Assembly (NCBI GenBank): GCA_902766045.1
Contig: CACXCA010000004.1
Location: 1 to 64,000, forward strand
Reading direction: 5' to 3'
Length of the DNA stretch: 64,000 nucleotides
Source: an uncultured Bacteroidales bacterium
GTDB lineage: Bacteria; Bacteroidota; Bacteroidia; Bacteroidales; Paludibacteraceae
A model generated the notes under the pieces. It did not search any database. It saw only the letters and a list, made by a program, of their open reading frames with translations, and had not been told where the DNA came from. Of this stretch, positions 32,667-40,988 are shown piece after piece (position 1 is the first letter of the stretch; each line of letters begins with the position of its first letter). The translations under genes and the position numbers were made by a program.

Positions 32667-33658
32667 TGGAAATAACGTTTCAAAATCCGTCTTATCTATA
32701 TTTTCTACTATTGTTAATACCTTTAGCCGCATGGTATATCTATAGAAGAAAACGTACTACGGCCAATCTCCAGATGTCAAGCACAAACGCTTTTCAAGGT
32801 GTTGGTAAAAGTTATAAATATTATATTCTTCATCTTCCTTTTGTTCTACGCATGGGAGTCATAGCTCTCTTAATAATTGTTTTGGCCAGACCACAAGCAT
32901 CAGACAATTGGTCGAACAAAGATGTTGAAGGTATTGATATTGTCATGGCGGTCGATGTATCAGGTAGTATGATTGCAGAGGATTTAAAACCCAACCGATT
33001 AGAAGCTGCCAAAGCTGTTGGAGCAGAGTTTATTGCTTCGCGTCCCAATGATAATATTGGCTTAGTGGTCTTTGCTGGAGAAAGTTTTACGCAAAGTCCG
33101 CTAACATCCGACAAGACAGCACTCATCGGATTGATGAATAGCATTTCAGACGATATGATCTCAGAGGATGGAACAGCCATTGGTATGGGATTAGCCAATG
33201 CAGTCAATCGTATCAAAGAGAGTCAGGCAAAATCAAAAGTCATCATTCTTCTTACGGATGGTTCAAACAACCGAGGTGAAATAGATCCGTTAACAGCTGC
33301 GGAATTAGCCAAAGCATATAATATAAGGGTCTATACAATTGGTGTTGGAACCAAAGGACAAGCGCCCTACCCTGTCCGTACAGTTTTCGGCATAAAGAGA
33401 CAAATGGTACCTGTTGATATTGATGAAACAACATTGAAATCAATCGCAGAGAAAACCAATGGTCAATACTTCCGTGCAACAGATAATAAATCGCTGAAAG
33501 CTATATACGCAGAAATTGACCAGTTGGAGAAGACGAAAATACAAGTGACAGAATATAGCAAAAAAACAGAAGAGTATCTTCCGTATGCTATTGCAGCCTT
33601 GATTTTACTTCTATTTGAAATAATTCTTAGAACAACAGTCCTAAGACATATTCCATAA
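32666..33658 (+). CDS. batA: BatA, VWA-domain aerotolerance membrane protein
   Basis: This 330-residue protein has two N-terminal membrane segments (about 11-25 and 55-76), a VWA domain with complete MIDAS DVSGS (in MAVDVSGSM) and later TDGSNNRG, and a C-terminal membrane segment near 308-326. The Bat proteins are linked to oxygen and envelope-stress tolerance in Bacteroides and Leptospira, although the mechanism is unsettled. It begins within the stop codon of the gene before. Confidence 0.93.
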   Translation: MEITFQNPSYLYFLLLLIPLAAWYIYRRKRTTANLQMSSTNAFQGVGKSYKYYILHLPFVLRMGVIALLIIVLARPQASDNWSNKDVEGIDIVMAVDVSGSMIAEDLKPNRLEAAKAVGAEFIASRPNDNIGLVVFAGESFTQSPLTSDKTALIGLMNSISDDMISEDGTAIGMGLANAVNRIKESQAKSKVIILLTDGSNNRGEIDPLTAAELAKAYNIRVYTIGVGTKGQAPYPVRTVFGIKRQMVPVDIDETTLKSIAEKTNGQYFRATDNKSLKAIYAEIDQLEKTKIQVTEYSKKTEEYLPYAIAALILLLFEIILRTTVLRHIP

Positions 33659-33686
33659 ATAATTTCCCAAAAGAAAGGAGTTAGAT

Positions 33687-34712
33687 ATGCTATTCAGATT
33701 TGCAAATCCACAATATTTATATTTACTACTAATCATACCTATATTTATAGGTTGGTTTTTAGTTACACGTTTTTACAGACAGAGACAAATTAAGAAATTT
33801 GGTGATTACGAACTATTAAAGAACCTGATGCCTGGAGTTTCCAACTTCAGACAACATCTGAAATTTTATCTGTCCATATTAGCGTTAATTGGTATTATCT
33901 TCATCATGGCTCGACCACAATTCGGTTCAAAACTTGAAACTGTCAAGAAAAAAGGGTTGGAAGTGATGGTGTGTCTAGACATCTCCAATTCCATGTTAGC
34001 TGAGGATGTACAACCCAACCGTTTGGAGAAATCCAAACAGATGTTATACAAACTACTTGACGGACTTAACAATGACAAATTTGGTGTTATCATCTTTGCC
34101 GGACATCCTTATACGCAATTACCGATAACAACCGATTATCAATCAGCCAAAATATTCATTTCAACAATACAACCTAACATCATCCGTCAACAAGGAACTG
34201 CCATAGGCGCTGCATTAGAGATGGCCAGCAAAGCATTTTCAGAAGAAGACATCAGCAAAGGGCAAGCCATCATTGTCATAACAGATGGTGAAAACCATGA
34301 AGATGATGCAGTGAGTATGGCACAGCAAATTGCTGCAAAGGGAATTCAAGTGAACGTAATCGGAATAGGAAAACCTGAGGGCTCCCCTATTCCTGTATCT
34401 GGAACAAATAATTTCAAGAAAGACAAAGATGGCAATGTAGTCATCTCAAAGCTAAACGAAACCATGTGTCAAGAAATTGCCAGAGCAGGAAATGGCACAT
34501 ACATTCGAGCTGACAACACCAATAATGCAATGAAAGTCATTCAATCCGAATTGGATAAGGTAGCTCATGAGGATGTTGAATCAAAGGTATATTCAGATTA
34601 CAACGAACAATTTCCTCCCATTGTTTTGATTGTTATAATCATCTTGGTCATAGAGTTAATCATCTTAGAAAGGAAAAATGGATTGTTCCGTAACTTTAAA
34701 TTATTTGATTAA
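33687..34712 (+). CDS. batB: BatB, VWA-domain aerotolerance membrane protein
   Basis: This 341-residue paralogue of BatA has two N-terminal membrane segments (about 8-26 and 56-74), a VWA domain with MIDAS DISNS (in MVCLDISNSM), ITDGENHED and a C-terminal membrane segment near 308-327. It ends 2 bp before batC, showing tight co-translation. Confidence 0.93.
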   Translation: MLFRFANPQYLYLLLIIPIFIGWFLVTRFYRQRQIKKFGDYELLKNLMPGVSNFRQHLKFYLSILALIGIIFIMARPQFGSKLETVKKKGLEVMVCLDISNSMLAEDVQPNRLEKSKQMLYKLLDGLNNDKFGVIIFAGHPYTQLPITTDYQSAKIFISTIQPNIIRQQGTAIGAALEMASKAFSEEDISKGQAIIVITDGENHEDDAVSMAQQIAAKGIQVNVIGIGKPEGSPIPVSGTNNFKKDKDGNVVISKLNETMCQEIARAGNGTYIRADNTNNAMKVIQSELDKVAHEDVESKVYSDYNEQFPPIVLIVIIILVIELIILERKNGLFRNFKLFD

Positions 34713-34714
34713 AA

Positions 34715-35596
34715 ATGGAGAAGAAAGAAATTATACAAATCAGTGCAACAACCACTGTCATCATCATATTATTAATATTACTTTTCTCTAATAAAAGTTC
34801 GCTATCATTCAGACAGATTGGGGATTACATCAACCAAGGAAATGAGTTCTTTGACGAAAAGAAATATGACGATGCAAAGATCAAATATGTAGGAGCTCTT
34901 CAGATTGATTCGACTAACAGTGGTGCGCTCTACAACAATGCGAATGCAGATTATAGAAACGGTCGATATGAAATGGCTGATAAGACCTATGCCAATGCCG
35001 TACGTTCTACATTAAAATCAGATGCAAGCGAAGATTCAAAAGAATTGGTTTCCAGCATATACAAAAACAAAGGTAATGCTAACATGAAACGATTAACTCC
35101 TTTAGATTCAATCTTGATGACCAATGATTTAATTACAAAAATGGAGGCTGCAGGACAGAATGTAAATGAAATAAAACAACAATTCTATAATAATCTACAA
35201 GAGAACTTGAAAATCATTCAAACGCCCATCAAGGATTACAAGGAATCTCTTCGAAATGCGCCCGAAAATGATAGCACGCGTTTCAATCTTGCCATGGCTC
35301 AGGATTATGAGAAAAAAGTAGCACAGATACTACAGTCAATGACACCTCCTAGCAATGGTCAGAATAACCAGAACAATAATCAAAAAGACCAGAATCAAGA
35401 TCAACAACAACAGCAACAACAAGATCAACAACAACAGCAGCAACAGCAACAAGAGGAGCAGCAATCGAAAGATCAGATGTCGAAAGAAAATGCTGAACAG
35501 ATCTTGAATGCATTGGAACAAGAAGAAAAAGATCAACAGAAGAAACGAAAAATCGAACAAAAAGATTCTCGATATAAAACAGATAAAGATTGGTGA
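34715..35596 (+). CDS. batC: BatC, TPR protein with polyglutamine tract
   Basis: This 293-residue protein has one N-terminal membrane segment (about 10-25), a TPR region (about 35-110: YINQGNEFFDEKKYDDAKIKY, then NNANADYRNGRYEMADKTY) and a C-terminal tail made almost only of Gln, Asp, Glu and Lys, encoded by CAA/CAG repeats at about 35400-35460. It would act as a periplasmic scaffold for the BatA/BatB complex. The Gln tract is unusual in length and could vary by replication slippage. Confidence 0.88.
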   Translation: MEKKEIIQISATTTVIIILLILLFSNKSSLSFRQIGDYINQGNEFFDEKKYDDAKIKYVGALQIDSTNSGALYNNANADYRNGRYEMADKTYANAVRSTLKSDASEDSKELVSSIYKNKGNANMKRLTPLDSILMTNDLITKMEAAGQNVNEIKQQFYNNLQENLKIIQTPIKDYKESLRNAPENDSTRFNLAMAQDYEKKVAQILQSMTPPSNGQNNQNNNQKDQNQDQQQQQQQDQQQQQQQQQEEQQSKDQMSKENAEQILNALEQEEKDQQKKRKIEQKDSRYKTDKDW

Positions 35597-35668
35597 TTTT
35601 TTCCACCCTACTTTATTTGTTAGATGATAATTAGTATTTTTGCATGGCAAAGAAAGAACTAAAATAAA

Positions 35669-37531
35669 ATGAAGAAAATAGTTTGTGTATTATTCACGTT
35701 TATAATTGCAAGTGTCAGCCTATGGGCTGCTAACGAAGATGTTTCTATTAAAGCATCAGCGCCCAATGTTGTTGCCATCGGACAACAATTCAGATTGGAG
35801 TTTAACATAAAGAATGCCAAGCCAACAGATCTACAAACTCCTGAAATCAAAGATTTTGATATCTTGATGGGGCCTAGTACCAGTTCAGCCAAACAAGTTT
35901 CCATCATAAATGGAGCGATGACAACAACTGAAAATCTAACTTATACATATATATTAACACCTAAAAAAGAAGGTACATTTACTATTTCGCCAGCAAGATT
36001 CACATATAATGGAAAAACATTAATGTCAAATGCACTTACCATTAAAGTCGTTGCTCAAGGTTCTAACAGTGGAGGCGGACAATCCTCCAATGGATATAAT
36101 AGCGGGAATCAAGGAGAAAACGTGACTGGTGTATCTGATACCGATCTCTTCTGCGTAGCCGAATACAACAAGAAGAAAGTGTATGAAGGAGAACAGTTGG
36201 TTACCACCATAAAACTATATCACAAAGGAAATGTATCGGGCATAGATAATGTCAAATTCCCAGAATATAATGGATTCATCGCACAAGAAGTAAACATAAA
36301 AGATGAAGAAAGAAATGCCGGAATTGAAACATACAATGGTGCTCGTTATTACGTATATATTTTGAAAAAAGCGATTCTCTTCCCTCAAAGAGCAAACAAT
36401 ATTGATATCGAAAATGGTAAGATAACGGTAATTGCACAGGTTCAAAAACGTTCGTCCAACAGAAGAAGAAGTATATTTGACATGGACGATTTCTTTGGAA
36501 CCACCTATAACGTAAAAAAAGAACTCACCATCAAAGGCACGAAAATTGAAGTTATGCCTTTGCCTTCGCAAGGGAAACCAGACAATTTCAATGGTACCGT
36601 TGGATCCTATAGAATCGAGACATCTATCAATTCAACTGAAGTAAAAGCCAATGATGCCATCAACCTAAAGGTTAAGATTTCAGGAACTGGTAATATTAAA
36701 TATGTAAAAGAACCGGAGATAAAGTTCCCTAACGATTTTGAAATTTATGATCCAAAAGTAAATTCCAAAGTAAGCACATCTGGAAACATAGTCAGCGGAA
36801 CAAAAGAAATTGAGTACCTGGCCATTCCACGTTATGCAGGAGTATATGAAATTCCAGCAGCAGACTTTTCATTCTTTGATCCTAAAACAAAGAGATATGT
36901 ATCTTTGAAAACACAAGCCTATACAATCAACGTGGCGAAAGGCGAAAATAACGCAACAGAAAACACAACGGTTGTTTCAAATTTTGGCAACAAAGAAAAT
37001 GTAAAATACCTCGGTAAAGATATTCATTTCATTAATAAAAAGAATACGAGTCTAAGTGCATATAACACACCGTTCTTCGGCTCCACCTCTTTTTATTTAT
37101 GGTTTATTATTCCTCTTTGCATATTTATCACCTTGTTTATCTTATACAGAAAACAACTGAAGGAAAACGCAAATATCATCTTGGTGAAAAATAAAAGAGC
37201 AAATAAACAAGCCACAAAAAGACTGAAAAAAGCACAACAGCATTTGGTTGCTAACGAGAAAGAACAATTCTATGAGGAAGTGTTAAAAGCCCTATGGGGA
37301 TATACAAGCGACAAATTAAATATTCCTATCGCTGAATTAGACAAAGACAATATTGAATCTAAATTAGCTGAACATAAAATTGATCCAACAGTTATAAGCA
37401 ACTTCATGAATGTATTGCAGACATGCGAATTCGCACGCTTCGCACCAACAAATGGTCAGGAGGCAATGGATGAGCTTTACACTAAAGCTGTTGATTTGAT
37501 CAGCACAATAGAAGAACAGATTAAAATTTAA
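35669..37531 (+). CDS. batD: BatD, aerotolerance protein
   Basis: This 620-residue protein has a signal peptide (to about residue 20, LWAAN), a long periplasmic region of beta-sandwich repeats (residues about 25-460: VVAIGQQFRLEFNIKN, then EGEQLVTTIKLYHKGNV, then NDAINLKVKISGTGNIK), one membrane segment near 473-492 (FYLWFIIPLCIFITLFILY) and a cytoplasmic helical tail. It is the largest Bat protein. It starts about 70 bp after batC and is followed 18 bp later by batE. Confidence 0.92.
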   Translation: MKKIVCVLFTFIIASVSLWAANEDVSIKASAPNVVAIGQQFRLEFNIKNAKPTDLQTPEIKDFDILMGPSTSSAKQVSIINGAMTTTENLTYTYILTPKKEGTFTISPARFTYNGKTLMSNALTIKVVAQGSNSGGGQSSNGYNSGNQGENVTGVSDTDLFCVAEYNKKKVYEGEQLVTTIKLYHKGNVSGIDNVKFPEYNGFIAQEVNIKDEERNAGIETYNGARYYVYILKKAILFPQRANNIDIENGKITVIAQVQKRSSNRRRSIFDMDDFFGTTYNVKKELTIKGTKIEVMPLPSQGKPDNFNGTVGSYRIETSINSTEVKANDAINLKVKISGTGNIKYVKEPEIKFPNDFEIYDPKVNSKVSTSGNIVSGTKEIEYLAIPRYAGVYEIPAADFSFFDPKTKRYVSLKTQAYTINVAKGENNATENTTVVSNFGNKENVKYLGKDIHFINKKNTSLSAYNTPFFGSTSFYLWFIIPLCIFITLFILYRKQLKENANIILVKNKRANKQATKRLKKAQQHLVANEKEQFYEEVLKALWGYTSDKLNIPIAELDKDNIESKLAEHKIDPTVISNFMNVLQTCEFARFAPTNGQEAMDELYTKAVDLISTIEEQIKI

Positions 37532-37549
37532 TCATATAACCGAACTAAA

Positions 37550-38299
37550 ATGAAACGTATATTTATATTTTTTCTTTCGATACTTCCTATAATATGCTTC
37601 GCATCAGAATCTAAACGATTTGCAGAAGCAAATGACTTATATTCTTTAGGAAAATTTAAAGAAGCCGACAGTTTATATCAAGTCGTTTTACAAGAAGAAG
37701 GTTCCTCTGCCGCCTTGTATTATAACTTAGGCAATGCAAAATATAAACAAGGTGAAATCGCACCTGCCATTCTCAACTACGAAAGAGCACTCAAACTTGA
37801 CCCCAACAATGAAGATATTCTTTTCAATCTTGAGATGGCAAAACAGCAAACGACGGATAAAATCGAGCAATTAGATAACTTTTTCATCTCTGATTGGAAT
37901 AAATCTATCCAGAATACATTTAGCTCCGACGGTTGGGCTAAATTATCTATCTTCTGTTTCATCTTTACGTTAATATGTGTCTCAATCTATTTCTTTGGTA
38001 AGATTGGTTGGCTACGTAAAGTCTCTTTCTTTACAAGTATTTTCACAATTCTTATGTGTATCATTTCATTCCACTATGCAAAGAATCAGAAGAATATATT
38101 AATCTCTCATGATTATGCAATCATTTTTGCTCCTTCGGTAACAGGAAAAGGCTCGCCAGACAATGGAGGCACAGATCTATTTTTACTACATGAAGGTACT
38201 AAAGTGAAGATAAAAAGTAAATTAAACGGTTGGGTGGAGATTCAAATCGCCGATGGTAATGTTGGATGGATACCTGAGAAATGTATTGAAATCATATAA
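37550..38299 (+). CDS. batE: BatE, TPR and SH3-domain protein
   Basis: This 249-residue protein has a signal peptide (to about residue 18), TPR units at about 20-105 (AALYYNLGNAKYKQGEIAPAI, then LDPNNEDILFNLEM), two membrane segments (about 133-150 and 158-174) and a C-terminal SH3-like domain (TKVKIKSKLNGWVEIQI, then VGWIPEKCIEII). It is the last gene of the Bat operon; repeats and terminator hairpins follow. Confidence 0.9.
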   Translation: MKRIFIFFLSILPIICFASESKRFAEANDLYSLGKFKEADSLYQVVLQEEGSSAALYYNLGNAKYKQGEIAPAILNYERALKLDPNNEDILFNLEMAKQQTTDKIEQLDNFFISDWNKSIQNTFSSDGWAKLSIFCFIFTLICVSIYFFGKIGWLRKVSFFTSIFTILMCIISFHYAKNQKNILISHDYAIIFAPSVTGKGSPDNGGTDLFLLHEGTKVKIKSKLNGWVEIQIADGNVGWIPEKCIEII

Positions 38300-38307
38300 T
38301 CCCTTCT

Positions 38308-38388
38308 TGTAGAGACGCACGGCCGTGCGTCTCTTCTATATCAAACCCAAACAATCAAAATTCAGGAAATGAATTTATAGTCCCCACT
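38308..38388. repeat. palindromic repeat, copy B
   Basis: Core GTAGAGACGCACGGC CGTGCGTCTCT, a near-perfect palindrome, then a tail AATTCAGGAAATGAATTTATAG matching copy A. It lies just after batE. Confidence 0.75.
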
Positions 38389-38490
38389 ATTATTTCATAA
38401 TCAGCATAAAAAAGCATAACCGAAGGTATGCTTTTTTATTATATGTGATTTAATTAGAATTTGAATCCAACAAATACACAGTAAATTCAC
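38389..38490 (-). pseudogene. duplicated 3' end of the outer-membrane-protein gene
   Basis: From about 38389 to 38480 the sequence repeats 38617-38712 almost base for base, including a hairpin and the last codons of the OMP gene. On the minus strand the remnant reads FVGFKF then stop, identical to the end of the intact gene, and then diverges. This is a leftover of a tandem duplication, not a working gene. Confidence 0.65.
38411..38436. terminator. terminator hairpin, duplicated copy
   Basis: AAAGCATA / TATGCTTT stem with a small loop and a T run; a near-copy of the hairpin at 38643. It may end the Bat operon transcript. Confidence 0.6.
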
Positions 38491-38548
38491 TGTTTACACA
38501 AAAAAATATAATTTACGGGATGACAACCTTCTTTGATTCCTTTCGGTT

Positions 38549-38615
38549 AGAGACGCACGGCCGTATGTCTCTACAAGGGGAAATTTCAAATTTCATGAAA
38601 TGAATTTTGCCATCA
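38549..38615. repeat. palindromic repeat, copy C
   Basis: TTAGAGACGCACGGCC then GTATGTCTCTACAAGGGG, one mismatch in the palindrome, followed by the tail TTCATGAAATGAATTTTG. It lies 240 bp from copy B as part of a tandem duplication. Confidence 0.75.
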
Positions 38616-38642
38616 CTATTATTTCATAATCGGCATAAAAAA

Positions 38643-38667
38643 AAGCATACCCGAAGGTATGCTTTTT
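38643..38667. terminator. bidirectional terminator after the outer membrane protein gene
   Basis: Perfect stem AAAGCATACC / GGTATGCTTT with CGAA loop, with A and T runs on both sides. Confidence 0.75.
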
Positions 38668-38684
38668 AATTGTATGTGATTTAA

Positions 38685-39401
38685 TTAGAATTTGAATCCA
38701 ACAAATACACGGAAGTTATTCAAATTTTGCTTGTAATTACCAAAAATTGAATTAGCCCAATCATTTAATGCATCTTCTGCATTATCATCGTTCTTACCCC
38801 AATCTTGGTATTTCAATTTTGCGATGTTATATTCAACACCAGCTTGGAATACTTTGAATCTAAATGCAGCACCAATGTAATTAGACATACCTAAAGCAAA
38901 ATCAGTATCTTCAGTTTCAACTACTGTTTCTGGATTGTTACCAAATGCAGGAGTAGTAACTTTAGAATCATGTCCTGTAACAGCAAGACTAGGAATAATG
39001 TTCCAATACAAATCAGCAGCCATTTTGTCATTGATGTAGAAAGTACCGATAACACCAGGACCAAACATCTCAAATTTAACAAGATTAGACTTTACTTCAG
39101 TGTAATCAGTCTTATCTCCAAAATGTGCGATTGACAAATCCAACCAGCGAGCATCGATAGCGATACCGAACTTTCCTGGATTAGCTACATACCAACGATT
39201 ATCCAATGAAAGACCGAATGCAGGAGAATAGCTGTTAGTATTACCATCAATCTTGATTACTGAACCATAATCAACAGTTCCATAGCTACTGCCACCAAAA
39301 CCTACGCCTAACTTTAACCCAAAACCATTGTCATCACCTTGTTCTTGTGCAAATGCATTCATTGCAAAAAATGCAGCTACAACTAATAATAATTTCTTCA
39401 T
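38685..39401 (-). CDS. outer membrane beta-barrel protein
   Basis: This 238-residue protein has a signal peptide (cleavage after NAFA, residue 18) and alternating aromatic/hydrophobic strands characteristic of an 8- to 10-stranded barrel (GFGLKLGVGFGGSSYG, then FRFKVFQAGVEYNIAK). It ends in FVGFKF with terminal Phe, the usual signal for barrel insertion by BAM. The substrate, if any, is unknown. A run of 12 adenines sits in the mRNA leader, 8 nt before the ATG. A -7 box lies at 39496-39503. Confidence 0.85.
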   Translation of the reverse strand: MKKLLLVVAAFFAMNAFAQEQGDDNGFGLKLGVGFGGSSYGTVDYGSVIKIDGNTNSYSPAFGLSLDNRWYVANPGKFGIAIDARWLDLSIAHFGDKTDYTEVKSNLVKFEMFGPGVIGTFYINDKMAADLYWNIIPSLAVTGHDSKVTTPAFGNNPETVVETEDTDFALGMSNYIGAAFRFKVFQAGVEYNIAKLKYQDWGKNDDNAEDALNDWANSIFGNYKQNLNNFRVFVGFKF

Positions 39402-39886
39402 TTTAAAATTTTTTTTTTTTGAATCCTTAAATTCTTTTTCTAAACCGACAGGACTCTTTAATCGATTTCAGAAAACACTACATAAAAAAACGTTGCAAAT
39501 ATACAAACTATATGTTAAAATAATAGTAAATAATCATCCATTTTTCATACTCACAACATAATTTATTGACTATAATCAATATATATATTAAACTATTTTT
39601 AGAATATTTTTAAATTTTTCCAAAATAAGAACACGAATAGCACGTCAATAGTATATAATTGCACTAATTCATTCCATTCTAATTTTCTCTTCTTGACATT
39701 TCTCACACCCTATATATATATCCATATGACAACAAAGTAAAAATTCTACAATTCAAAATGACAGGAGAATGGAATAAACAATATCATTTTATTACTACAC
39801 TTTTTTACATCTATATAATTATACAAAACAAAAAAGATTGTATCTTTGCGTTGATTAAGAATAGAAAATAAAGAAATTAATATAAT
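39402..39886. promoter_or_regulatory. divergent control region between OMP and asnA genes
   Basis: No gene is seen in this 485-bp gap. It holds a run of 12 T (39409-39420; A on the OMP mRNA), the minus-strand -7 box TATATTTG (39496-39503) for the OMP gene and the plus-strand TATCTTTG (39841-39848) for asnA. The rest is very AT-rich without clear repeats. Confidence 0.5.
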
Positions 39887-40924
39887 ATGAGTTATTTAAA
39901 AATTCCTAAAAATTACAAGCCGTTATTAGATATGCGGCAAACAGAACTTGGAATCAAGAAAGTAAAGGATTTTTTTCAAGGAAGTTTATCCGCGGAGTTA
40001 AGACTACGTAGAGTAACCGCCCCTCTATTCGTATTAAAGGGACAAGGTATCAATGATGATTTGAACGGTGTAGAACGTGCTGTCACATTTCCAATAAAAG
40101 ACCTGGGAGATCAACGTGCCGAAGTCGTACATTCATTAGCAAAGTGGAAAAGACTTATGCTATCTGAATACGGAATTGAACCGGGCTATGGATTATATAC
40201 GGATATGAACGCTATCCGCTCGGATGAGTCTCTAGGCAACCTTCATTCTCTATACGTAGATCAATGGGACTGGGAAAGAACCATCACAAAAGAAGATCGC
40301 ACAATCGACTTCTTGAAAGATATCGTTTCCAGAATATACTCTGTAATGGTTCGCACGGAATACGTAGTATATGAGATGTATCCAAACATCAAGCCAGAAC
40401 TACCACAGAAAATAACGTTTATTCATGCAGAAAAACTTCGCCAACTCTACCCTGATAAAACACCAAAAGAAAGAGAAAACATCATCACAAAAAAATATGG
40501 TGCTGTCTTTATTATGGGTGTAGGTGGTCCATTAGGTGACGGCGAGAAACATGATGGACGTGCTCCTGACTATGATGACTGGACAACAATAGGTGAAGAT
40601 GGCCTACCAGGACTGAATGGTGATATATTAGTATGGAACAACATACTTGAACAAGCAATGGAGCTCTCTTCTATGGGTATTCGTGTTGACAAAGAAGCAT
40701 TGCTTCGTCAGCTGAAAATGACGGGACAAGAAGAACGTGAAAAGTTGTATTTCCACAAACGTTTAATTGACGGAACACTTCCTTTAAGCATCGGAGGTGG
40801 TATAGGTCAATCTCGTCTATGTATGTTCTTCCTCAGAAAAGCTCACGTAGGTGAAATTCAAGCTAGTATCTGGCCTGAAGACATGAGAAAAACATGCAAA
40901 GAGAACAACATTCCTCTAATCTAA
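39887..40924 (+). CDS. asnA: aspartate--ammonia ligase (asparagine synthetase A)
   Basis: AsnA makes asparagine from aspartate, ammonia and ATP. The 345-residue protein is full length and carries the class II aminoacyl-tRNA-synthetase-like fold: LSAELRLRRVTAPLFV near residue 30, HSLAKWKR near 95, LYVDQWDWE near 120, and a C-terminal GGGIGQSRLCMFFLRKAHVGEIQ. It uses free ammonia rather than glutamine, unlike AsnB. It has a -7 box 38 bp upstream and a terminator after it. Confidence 0.97.
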   Translation: MSYLKIPKNYKPLLDMRQTELGIKKVKDFFQGSLSAELRLRRVTAPLFVLKGQGINDDLNGVERAVTFPIKDLGDQRAEVVHSLAKWKRLMLSEYGIEPGYGLYTDMNAIRSDESLGNLHSLYVDQWDWERTITKEDRTIDFLKDIVSRIYSVMVRTEYVVYEMYPNIKPELPQKITFIHAEKLRQLYPDKTPKERENIITKKYGAVFIMGVGGPLGDGEKHDGRAPDYDDWTTIGEDGLPGLNGDILVWNNILEQAMELSSMGIRVDKEALLRQLKMTGQEEREKLYFHKRLIDGTLPLSIGGGIGQSRLCMFFLRKAHVGEIQASIWPEDMRKTCKENNIPLI

Positions 40925-40944
40925 GAGTATTCATTTAACATAGC

Positions 40945-40977
40945 ATAAACCTTTCGTATAGGAAGGTTTATCTTTTT
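40945..40977 (+). terminator. terminator after asnA
   Basis: Stem ATAAACCTT / AAGGTTTAT (40945-40953, 40963-40971) then CTTTTTAT. Confidence 0.75.
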
Positions 40978-40988
40978 ATATATAAGTT

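Noticed and set aside
35395-35475. possible CRISPR-like repeat
   Set aside because: Triplet CAA/CAG repeats inside a coding frame, with no spacers or repeat units of CRISPR length; no cas genes in the window.
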